Positions 59,266 to 64,000 of a stretch of DNA of 64,000 bases are shown piece by piece. The DNA lies in NCBI RefSeq assembly GCF_018882215.1, contig NZ_JACVOX010000001.1, positions 810,637 through 874,636 of the forward strand. Direction: 5' to 3'. Position 1 is the stretch's first letter. Each line of letters starts with the position of its first letter. The notes under the pieces are model-generated. The model searched no databases. It was not told the DNA's origin and saw only the letters and a list, made by a program, of their open reading frames with translations. The translations under genes were made by a program, and so were the position numbers. The stretch is from Polynucleobacter sp. AP-Kaivos-20-H2. Its GTDB lineage: Bacteria > Pseudomonadota > Gammaproteobacteria > Burkholderiales > Burkholderiaceae.

Positions 59266-60612
59266 ATGAGTAATAAAAAGATCAACCTCTCTAGAAGGCG
59301 GCATCTTAAGACTTCTGCGAAGTTCTTGAGCTTTGCCCTTCTGCTTACCGAGGTGGATATTGCCTGGGGTGCCAAGATTTTAGGTGTACGCGTCTGGCCT
59401 TCCGAGGACTACACCCGCGTTACCTTGGAGTCCGATACACCACTACCGATTACCCAACAGATTCTGACAAATCCAGATCGCTTAGTGGTTGATGTGCAAG
59501 GTTTGGAGCTCAATCCCACGCTTAAAGATTTAGTGGCAAAAGTAAAGCCAAACGATCCGTATATTTCACAAGTACGTGTGGGGCAATTTCAGCCTGGAGT
59601 TGTGCGTTTGGTATTTGACTTAAAAGAACCCATCAAGCCACAGCTCTTTACGCTTGATCCCATTGGTGAGTACAACTACCGCATGGTGTTTGACCTCTAC
59701 CCTACTACGCCACCAGATCCATTAATGGCTTTAGTAAAAAGTAGCGCCAAGAAAGAAAGCGCTCTTGAAAAATCCAATGAAGAAGTGGATCTGATTGCGC
59801 AGTTCGCCACCAAGAAAGAAAAAGAGCTGGCTAAAACTCCAGCAGCACCAGTTGCACAAGCCATTCCAGACCCCAAGGAATTGCCAGCGCCCGCCAAGTA
59901 CAAACGCTTGATCACGATTGCAATTGATCCTGGCCATGGTGGTGAAGATCCTGGTGCGATTGGTGCTGCAGGCTCACGAGAAAAGAATGTAGTGCTTGCA
60001 ATTGCCAGGAGACTCAAAGACAAGATTGAAGGCGAGGCCTATATGCGCCCTTTCTTAACTAGAGATGGCGATTACTTTGTGCCACTGCATGTCAGAGTTC
60101 AAAAAGCCAGACGAGTTGAAGCCGATTTATTTGTATCCATTCATGCAGATGCCTTCATTGAAAGAAACGCCAAGGGAGCATCCGTATTTGCACTTTCTCA
60201 AATGGGAGCTAGTAGTACTGCTGCCAGATGGATGGCGAACAAAGAAAATGCTTCTGACCTGATTGGCGGCATCAATATCAAAACACAAGATCGTCAAGTT
60301 GCTAACCTACTCCTGGATATGTCGACTACGGCCCAGATCAAAGACTCACTACAAGTGGGCAACTCGATTCTGAAGCAAATTGGAGGATTTGCACCCCTAC
60401 ATAAGGGGAAGGTGGAGCAAGCCAGTTTTGCGGTTTTGAAGGCTCCAGATATTCCCTCAATCCTGGTTGAGACGGCTTTTATTAGCAACCCGCAGGAAGA
60501 GGCCAGGTTGAATGATGATGGCTATCAAGATCGAATTGCAGAGGCGATTTTGAGGGGAATTAAGGACTATTTTTCTAAAAATCCACCGGTTGCCAGACGG
60601 ATCAACTCCTAG
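59266..60612 (+). CDS. amiC: N-acetylmuramoyl-L-alanine amidase with AMIN domain
   Basis: A 448-residue periplasmic cell-separation amidase. The N-terminus has a twin-arginine-type signal (NLSRRRHLKTSAKFLSFALL) like E. coli AmiC. The AMIN domain covers about residues 40-145 (VRVWPSEDYTRVTLESD). Amidase_3 runs from about 222, with zinc ligands in IDPGHGGEDPGAIG, REKNVVLAIARRLK and VSIHADAF, and a final catalytic Glu in ILVETAFISNP. EnvC/NlpD-type activation is expected. It is 17 bp behind tsaE. Confidence 0.93.
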   Translation: MSNKKINLSRRRHLKTSAKFLSFALLLTEVDIAWGAKILGVRVWPSEDYTRVTLESDTPLPITQQILTNPDRLVVDVQGLELNPTLKDLVAKVKPNDPYISQVRVGQFQPGVVRLVFDLKEPIKPQLFTLDPIGEYNYRMVFDLYPTTPPDPLMALVKSSAKKESALEKSNEEVDLIAQFATKKEKELAKTPAAPVAQAIPDPKELPAPAKYKRLITIAIDPGHGGEDPGAIGAAGSREKNVVLAIARRLKDKIEGEAYMRPFLTRDGDYFVPLHVRVQKARRVEADLFVSIHADAFIERNAKGASVFALSQMGASSTAARWMANKENASDLIGGINIKTQDRQVANLLLDMSTTAQIKDSLQVGNSILKQIGGFAPLHKGKVEQASFAVLKAPDIPSILVETAFISNPQEEARLNDDGYQDRIAEAILRGIKDYFSKNPPVARRINS

Positions 60613-60677
60613 GAACTTGTAAGTACAAGGGCTTAGGGGGCAGACCCCACAAACCCAGGGAAGACCTACAAACTTCT

Positions 60678-60686
60678 TGCTATAAT
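60678..60686 (+). promoter_or_regulatory. Extended -10 promoter of tRNA-Lys
   Basis: TGCTATAAT, an extended -10 with TG-N-TATAAT, ends 13 bp before the tRNA. No good -35 is seen at 17 bp. The G-rich TAGGGGGCAGACCCC at 60635-60648 upstream forms a short hairpin that may end the amiC transcript. Confidence 0.7.
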
Positions 60687-60699
60687 TTATGGCTTAACT

Positions 60700-60775
60700 G
60701 GGTCGGTAGCTCAGTCGGTAGAGCAGCGGACTTTTAATCCGTTGGTCGCGAGTTCGAATCTCGCCCGACCCACCA
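60700..60775 (+). tRNA. tRNA-Lys (TTT)
   Basis: A complete 76-base cloverleaf. Acceptor GGGTCGG pairs with CCGACCC, the D-loop is AGCTCAGTCGGTAGAGC, anticodon loop CTTTTAA gives TTT, and the T arm is CGAGTTCGAATCTCG. CCA is encoded. Its 3' end (60742-60775) is repeated three times downstream. Confidence 0.98.
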
Positions 60776-60782
60776 GTTATAC

Positions 60783-60812
60783 AAAAGCCACCTTCGGGTG
60801 GCTTTTTCTTTT
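60783..60812 (+). terminator. Intrinsic terminator of tRNA-Lys
   Basis: AAAAGCCACC, TTCG loop and GGTGGCTTTT followed by TCTTTT: a 10-bp stem with T-run. The same hairpin type follows the tRNA-3'-end copies downstream. Confidence 0.9.
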
Positions 60813-60884
60813 AGCCACAGATTGCGGCAACTAAAGCTCACCTAAAGTAATATTTGCTTTATAGGAATTAAGCTCAAGGGACTA

Positions 60885-61385
60885 ATGATGTCTTACAAAA
60901 ACATACTCGGCGCCGGTTTACTGTTCTTAGTAGCGGGATGCCAAACCACTCCTCAACAAACATTTGCTAACCCCGGCGGAGACGTAAGTTTAGTATTTTT
61001 TCGGGAAAAGAACTTTTCTGCTAGCCTAAAAGATGCAGAAGTCTTTGTGGATGGCATTCAAGTTTGCGCCATTCCTAATGGGGGAGATTGCAGATCAAAC
61101 ACCACGGCCGGAAAACGTACATTGAAAATAGACGCCACATTCACGGTCGGTTATTTTTCACGTAGCTACACTTTTGAAAGTGGCAAAACCTACCGCTTTA
61201 ATATTTCCGCAGATAATACACAGCTGATTGCCGGACTAGCTGGAGCCGGCATAGGCTCCTTAGTAGGCGGCGATGTAGGCGGCTTAGTAGGAGGGACTGC
61301 TGCTGAGGTTGGAGTCTATGAAGCAAATAAAAACGATACAAGCGTTAGCAATGGCGTTTTTAAAATGGAAGCTCTAGATAATTAA
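60885..61385 (+). CDS. Predicted lipoprotein, DUF2846-like, with glycine-zipper tail
   Basis: A 166-residue lipoprotein (start at 60885 or 60888; AGGG spacing favours the second). Signal peptide with lipobox LVAGC near residue 19. Then a beta-rich domain PGGDVSLVFFREKNFSASLK, AEVFVDGIQVCAIPNGGDC, TAGKRTLKIDA and YTFESGKTYRFNIS, resembling DUF2846 proteins. The C-terminal LIAGLAGAGIGSLVGGDVGG is a glycine-zipper-like segment. Function unknown. It shares its domain and upstream leader with the paralogue at 63212, which lacks the glycine segment. It converges with the gene at 61392 after only 6 bp. Confidence 0.85.
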   Translation: MMSYKNILGAGLLFLVAGCQTTPQQTFANPGGDVSLVFFREKNFSASLKDAEVFVDGIQVCAIPNGGDCRSNTTAGKRTLKIDATFTVGYFSRSYTFESGKTYRFNISADNTQLIAGLAGAGIGSLVGGDVGGLVGGTAAEVGVYEANKNDTSVSNGVFKMEALDN

Positions 61386-61391
61386 TCTAAA

Positions 61392-61862
61392 TTACTTCTG
61401 CACTCCTGGTTGGGGCTGCTGACTATTAGCTGGCGCTGCAGTGGCCTGAGCGGCGCTCGGATTAGCGCTCGGCATCAAGATAATGACTTGATCTACGCAA
61501 TCATTGCTATCGTATGTCACTTCATAGACTCTTAAGCTACCATCATTGATAGATTCAACAGGAGTAGTAATTATCTCAGTGAGCCCCAGAGTAAAGACAT
61601 CTGCTGTGCCTTCTACCAGAGCTCGCGCGGCTTTATTACCCTGGCTATAGCCCTGCGTAAATCTGTAAATTTCATACTTCTTGCCATTCTTAACACCACT
61701 CGTTACTGGAACACCAAATTCTGCGATCAGGGCATCCCTAGAAGTGCCCACTTTAAAAAGTGCCTCATTCTTTTGAGTTGGCTGATGTGCGGCCATGTAA
61801 ACAGAGCAAGCATTTAATAAGAATAGGGATAAAACTAACGCAACGAACTTTGAAAATTTCAT
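61392..61862 (-). CDS. Predicted lipoprotein with BamE/SmpA-like motif
   Basis: A 156-residue protein with signal peptide and lipobox LNAC (Cys19). The sequence LFKVGTSRDALIAEFGVPVT resembles the opening of BamE/SmpA-like domains (G-x-S-x-x-x-L-x-x-x-x-G-x-P). GLTEIITTPVESIN follows, and the C-terminus is a low-complexity Ala/Pro/Gln tail. Function not recognised. It is on the strand opposite the neighbouring lipoprotein and lies inside the first repeat-bounded block. Confidence 0.8.
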   Translation of the reverse strand: MKFSKFVALVLSLFLLNACSVYMAAHQPTQKNEALFKVGTSRDALIAEFGVPVTSGVKNGKKYEIYRFTQGYSQGNKAARALVEGTADVFTLGLTEIITTPVESINDGSLRVYEVTYDSNDCVDQVIILMPSANPSAAQATAAPANSQQPQPGVQK

Positions 61863-62039
61863 TTAGTGTCTCAATTTTATAATTTTAATTCATTGGATAT
61901 TTTGTCAGTTTACCCGATAAAACAGACTCGAAATCACCAAAATGAAAGCCCCAATATTAAAACCCAAAAGGCCATAGGTCTATGCCAGTTAGGCGTCTAT
62001 CTCTGTTTTCTTTGCTAGCAAGAATAAATTTTATGCCCC
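61863..62039. other. Non-coding spacer, nothing recognised
   Basis: 177 bp, AT-rich, between the lipoprotein start (61862, minus) and the first tRNA-Lys 3'-end copy. It must hold the promoter of the minus-strand lipoprotein. I see no gene, repeat or strong hairpin in it. Confidence 0.5.
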
Positions 62040-62081
62040 TTAATCTGTTGGTCTCGAGTTCGAATCTCGCCCGACCCACCA
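62040..62081 (+). repeat. tRNA-Lys 3'-end fragment, copy 2
   Basis: 42 bases match the 3' part of tRNA-Lys from the anticodon-stem TTAATC onward to CCA, with two mismatches (CTGTTGG for CCGTTGG, and TCTCGAG for TCGCGAG). The T arm and CCGACCCACCA are intact. The 5' half is missing, so it is not a functional tRNA. Confidence 0.93.
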
Positions 62082-62090
62082 AGCATTACT

Positions 62091-62119
62091 AAGCCTCGCT
62101 CTGCGGGGCTTTTTCTTTT
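62091..62119 (+). terminator. Terminator behind copy 2
   Basis: AGCCTCGC, a 3-base loop and GCGGGGCT form an 8-bp stem (one G-U pair), followed by TTTTCTTTT. It sits at the same place relative to CCA as the tRNA-Lys terminator but with a different stem sequence. Confidence 0.85.
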
Positions 62120-62183
62120 ACCAATCGGCTTAATTGGCATTACCCTTTTTCTATTGAGGCCTTAGTTAGCATCTTATTTTAAT

Positions 62184-62213
62184 ATCATGCTATAATGCAA
62201 TCATGCAGCATGA
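62184..62213 (+). promoter_or_regulatory. Promoter and palindromic operator of the toxin-antitoxin-like operon
   Basis: An extended -10 TGCTATAAT lies at 62188-62196. A perfect palindrome TCATGC-A-GCATGA lies at 62201-62213 over the likely start site, and ATCATGC also occurs at 62184-62190. Such operators overlapping the promoter are typical for toxin-antitoxin autorepression. Confidence 0.65.
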
Positions 62214-62228
62214 ATACAGGAGAATGCC

Positions 62229-62519
62229 ATGGGCGCAGTGATAGATCATCAAGTTATTAAATCCATTGGATCCAGTGGGCAGATCTCGCTTGGCAAAGAG
62301 CATGCGGGACGTCAGGTATTGGTGGAAACGCCTGAACCTGGCGTTTGGGTAATTCGTACCGCCACAGTTATCCCCGACAATGAGCGTTGGGTACATACGC
62401 CAGCCATTAAAAAGGATTTATCAGTAGCCTTGGCTTGGGCACAAAAAACCCCAGCCAAAGCAACTGACCTTTCAAAATTAAAAATGGCTAAAGCTCATGG
62501 CGCGAAACGTAAAGCCTGA
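62229..62519 (+). CDS. Putative AbrB-like antitoxin
   Basis: A 96-residue small basic protein. SSGQISLGKEHAGRQVLVET and PEPGVWVIRTATVI resemble the AbrB/MazE swapped-hairpin DNA-binding fold. The C-terminal LSVALAWAQKTPAKATDLSK may wrap the toxin. The ribosome site is AGGAG eight bases before the ATG (ACAGGAGAATGCCATGG). It overlaps the next gene by 23 bases, the usual arrangement for antitoxin then toxin. Assignment rests on fold resemblance and context, not on a family match I can prove. Confidence 0.65.
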   Translation: MGAVIDHQVIKSIGSSGQISLGKEHAGRQVLVETPEPGVWVIRTATVIPDNERWVHTPAIKKDLSVALAWAQKTPAKATDLSKLKMAKAHGAKRKA

Positions 62520-62826
62520 GCCCTTAGTTAAACTTGATCTCAATAGCCCTATCTTCCAATCTACTTGGGAGAGCCTAGAGTCAACCGAGCAAGAGAAAGC
62601 CTTTGCCACTTTTGAGAAAATCACACAATTAACCTGGAACCAAGTTTACCGAGACAAGGGATTGAAGTGGGAAAAGATTCATAGTGCTCCTGCACTAAAG
62701 AGCATTGATGCACTCTACTCATTTCGAGTTAGCAAATCGATTCGGGGAATTGGCTTTAGAGAAGCTCATTTCCTCAGAGTGTTATTAATTGAACCAGATC
62801 ATGATGCTGCATATGGAAAAAAGTAA
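62497..62826 (+). CDS. Putative RelE/ParE-superfamily toxin
   Basis: A 109-residue basic protein. Features include QLTWNQVYRDKGLKWEKI, LYSFRVSKSIRGIGFREA and HFLRVLLIEPDHDAAYGK, with the Arg-rich strand arrangement seen in RelE/HigB-like mRNA interferases. Candidate active residues (Arg, Lys, His) are present, but I cannot assign them. It overlaps the antitoxin gene by 23 bases. The start at 62497 is the ATG within the antitoxin 3' end. Confidence 0.65.
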   Translation: MARNVKPEPLVKLDLNSPIFQSTWESLESTEQEKAFATFEKITQLTWNQVYRDKGLKWEKIHSAPALKSIDALYSFRVSKSIRGIGFREAHFLRVLLIEPDHDAAYGKK

Positions 62827-63058
62827 CTCACCGAAAAAATCTTTGACGATCTCGCAAAAGAGAGAATCAATCATCAAAGACATTCGTAACTCCCCAGATC
62901 CCGACATTGCAGGCTCCTACTATGCCATGCAACGCGCCGGTCAAGCGGCGATTGACCTAGCCATTCAAACGAACACCGCAATCGTCACCATGGTTGATGG
63001 GAAGATCGTTCGGATCCCAGCTTCTGAGCTCATTAAAAAGCGCCAGCCTAGCGTCTAA
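62813..63058 (+). CDS. Small protein, third gene of the toxin-antitoxin-like operon
   Basis: An 81-residue protein starting MEKSNSPKKSLTISQKRESI, with ATG at 62813 (a longer start at 62789 or 62801 is possible). It overlaps the toxin gene by 14 bases. NSPDPDIAGSYYAMQRAGQA and IVTMVDGKIVRIPASEL are visible. No family was recognised. Position suggests a chaperone, second antitoxin or regulator for the pair upstream; all are guesses. Confidence 0.6.
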   Translation: MEKSNSPKKSLTISQKRESIIKDIRNSPDPDIAGSYYAMQRAGQAAIDLAIQTNTAIVTMVDGKIVRIPASELIKKRQPSV

Positions 63059-63064
63059 GTACCC

Positions 63065-63098
63065 TTGGTCGCGAGTTCGAATCTCGCCCGACCTACCA
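63065..63098 (+). repeat. tRNA-Lys 3'-end fragment, copy 3
   Basis: 34 bases from TTGGTCGCGAG to ACCTACCA match the tRNA-Lys 3' end with one mismatch (T for C in CCGACCCACCA). It starts 6 bp after the stop of the third TA-operon gene. Confidence 0.93.
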
Positions 63099-63105
63099 GC
63101 AATGC

Positions 63106-63134
63106 AAAAGCCATCTTCGGGTGACTTTTTCTTT
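63106..63134 (+). terminator. Degenerate terminator behind copy 3
   Basis: AAAAGCCATC-TTCG-GGTGACTTTTTC is a diverged form of the tRNA-Lys terminator (GCCACC-TTCG-GGTGGC) with a C-A mismatch and a T-G pair. It shows the copied unit included the terminator. Confidence 0.75.
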
Positions 63135-63211
63135 GGAATCTAGATGCCTGGATTACGGCAGCTAATTTGGGGTAATGTATGCCTAATATTGCTTAATTTG
63201 GGGATGTAATA

Positions 63212-63685
63212 GTGCCAATCAAAAAATTACTGAGCATTGCTTTGCTCACGCTATTAGCGGGATGTCAGAGTATGGGGTATCAGGAAGGCGCTGCCCCCGT
63301 GAATCCCGGCGGAGATGTCACCCTTACCTTTAATCGCACAAGTACGGTTCTTTTTGGACTTGTGAAAAGTGCCCAAGTTTATGTGGATGGCCTTAAAGTC
63401 TGTGTCATCCCCAATGCAGGTAATTGCACCGTAAACATACCTTCAGGAAAACATATTCTTAAGGTAGACGGCACAATGTCAGGCTCTTTCGGCGTATTTT
63501 CTCAAACCTATCAATTTGACAGCGGTAAAACCTATCGATTTGTTATTTCGCCAAATAGATCTGAAATGATTTTAGAAGATCCTAGCGGCCCTGTAGGATT
63601 CATAGCTGAACCTACGTACTACGAGCTCAATAAAACCGCAAACAGCAGTGATAACGGCGAGTTCACTATGAAACCAGCTGATTAG
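63212..63685 (+). CDS. Predicted lipoprotein, DUF2846-like, paralogue
   Basis: A 157-residue lipoprotein starting at GTG (63212). Lipobox LLAGC near residue 18. The domain PGGDVTLTFNRTSTVLFGL, AQVYVDGLKVCVIPNAGNC, PSGKHILKVDGT and YQFDSGKTYRFVISP is clearly paralogous to that at 60885. The C-terminus differs: the glycine-zipper is replaced by a short polar tail ending GEFTMKPAD. The upstream 60 bp are also similar to those before 60885. Function unknown. Confidence 0.85.
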   Translation: MPIKKLLSIALLTLLAGCQSMGYQEGAAPVNPGGDVTLTFNRTSTVLFGLVKSAQVYVDGLKVCVIPNAGNCTVNIPSGKHILKVDGTMSGSFGVFSQTYQFDSGKTYRFVISPNRSEMILEDPSGPVGFIAEPTYYELNKTANSSDNGEFTMKPAD

Positions 63686-63698
63686 TGCTCGGTTCTTC

Positions 63699-63733
63699 TT
63701 GGGTCACGAGCACGAATCTCGCTCGACTCACCA
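63699..63733 (+). repeat. tRNA-Lys 3'-end fragment, copy 4 (degenerate)
   Basis: TTGGGTCACGAGCACGAAT then CTCGCTCGACTCACCA aligns with the tRNA-Lys 3' end with one inserted G and five substitutions. The order of decay (copies 2 and 3 near-perfect, 4 worst) is clear. Confidence 0.85.
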
Positions 63734-63740
63734 GTCATAC

Positions 63741-63774
63741 AAAGGGATCACAGCAATGTGGTCCCTTTTCTTTT
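63741..63774 (+). terminator. Terminator behind copy 4
   Basis: AAAGGGATCAC and GTGGTCCCTTT form an 11-bp stem (one T-G pair) around AGCAAT, followed by TCTTTT. The position relative to CCA matches the other copies. Confidence 0.85.
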
Positions 63775-63873
63775 GGTTGTTTGGAATGTGTCGGTAACTT
63801 ATGGTGGCAAGAAGCGATCTGTTGGACCGTTGTGAACTGGGATGGCAGACGAACAAAGAAAAAACCACCCGAA

Positions 63874-64000
63874 TGAACTGACCCCCAAAAGTTGGACGTT
63901 ATGTCCAACCAAGGGGGTTTTGTTTTATGAGCAAGTACAGCAAGCAGTTCAAGCTAAAGGTAGTTAAAGAGTTCTTAAAATTTGGCGGTCTAAAGCGGGT
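63874..64000 (+). mobile_element. Left end of an IS3-like insertion sequence (truncated by window)
   Basis: TGAACTGACCCCCAAAAG at 63874-63891 resembles the terminal repeat of IS3-family (IS150-like) elements. CCCCC, TTGGAC, GTCCAA and GGGGG at 63882-63916 form a nested inverted repeat in front of the first transposase gene. The rest lies beyond the window. The exact end and target duplication could not be set. Confidence 0.7.
63927..64000 (+). CDS. Transposase OrfA N-terminus (partial)
   Basis: Only 24 codons are present (MSKYSKQFKLKVVKEFLK...). This matches the opening of IS3-family OrfA helix-turn-helix proteins, which usually start S-K-Y-x-x-x-F-K-x-x-V-V-x-x-Y/F. The reading frame continues past the window. 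OrfB would follow by frameshifting. Confidence 0.7.
   Translation, partial: MSKYSKQFKLKVVKEFLKFGGLKR

Noticed and set aside
60635..60648. GGGGG-CAGA-CCCC hairpin as strong amiC terminator
   Set aside because: The stem is short and no T-run follows; it is mentioned only as a weak possibility.
62040..62081. Second functional tRNA-Lys
   Set aside because: Only the 3' half is present; no D arm or 5' acceptor strand.
63685..63876. 63-codon frame at the right end
   Set aside because: It runs through the degenerate tRNA fragment, the terminator and the IS left flank, and has no ribosome site or protein-like composition.

Overview
The window reads as a chromosomal segment of a betaproteobacterium of the Burkholderiaceae, most likely a Polynucleobacter-type freshwater bacterium. 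This is inferred from moderate GC, short intergenic gaps, a DUF3460 gene next to scpA, a pepA-holC-lgt cluster divergent from lptFG, a yebC-purD-hemF-nadD-rsfS-rlmH-maf-rng run, and 6S RNA directly behind zapA. No phage, CRISPR array or rRNA operon was seen.

Layout. 1-4057: end of fdhD, then metG and a DUF3460-scpA-panC operon. 4071-8874 (minus): an amino-acid ABC importer with an APC permease and a cupin. 9061-15754 (minus): an oxalate module with oxalyl-CoA decarboxylase (oxc), two different formyl-CoA:oxalate CoA-transferases, a single-domain PAS protein, a formyltetrahydrofolate-hydrolase-like formyltransferase, and a Crp/Fnr regulator. A perfect FNR-type dyad sits exactly where a class II activator site of the oxc promoter would be. 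15848-18199: cobalamin riboswitch and btuB. 18227-19847: coiled-coil protein, zapA, 6S RNA, TauE-type exporter. 19848-25749 (minus): malonate module (malonyl-CoA decarboxylase, TRAP transporter, malonyl-CoA synthetase) behind a triple TTAATGAA operator, with a LysR gene upstream.

25888-50640 is mostly core: lysR, lgt, holC, pepA; lptF, lptG; cysB; tRNA-Leu; the yebC to rng run; msbA and three LPS-type glycosyltransferases; dnaE; gluQ; rhlE. 50647-56366 is a probable glyoxylate/2-hydroxyacid module: GlcG-like protein, serine-glyoxylate-type aminotransferase, and a divergent GntR regulator coupled to a giant FAD/Fe-S dehydrogenase, with TTGTATACAA operators between. 56399-60612: azlCD, queG, tsaE, amiC.

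The right end (60700-64000) is the most unusual part. An intact tRNA-Lys gene is followed by three progressively degenerate copies of its 3' end (62040-62081, 63065-63098, 63699-63733), each with its own terminator hairpin. They bound three small cargo blocks: two lipoprotein genes; a toxin-antitoxin-like operon; and a paralogue of the first lipoprotein. There is no integrase. The window closes in the left end of an IS3-like element. This looks like a serial accretion or duplication array at a tRNA 3' end.

Functionally, the accessory modules share a theme of scavenging small organic acids (oxalate, malonate, glyoxylate/2-hydroxyacids). Formate from the oxalate route could be oxidised by a formate dehydrogenase, whose accessory gene fdhD lies at the left edge.
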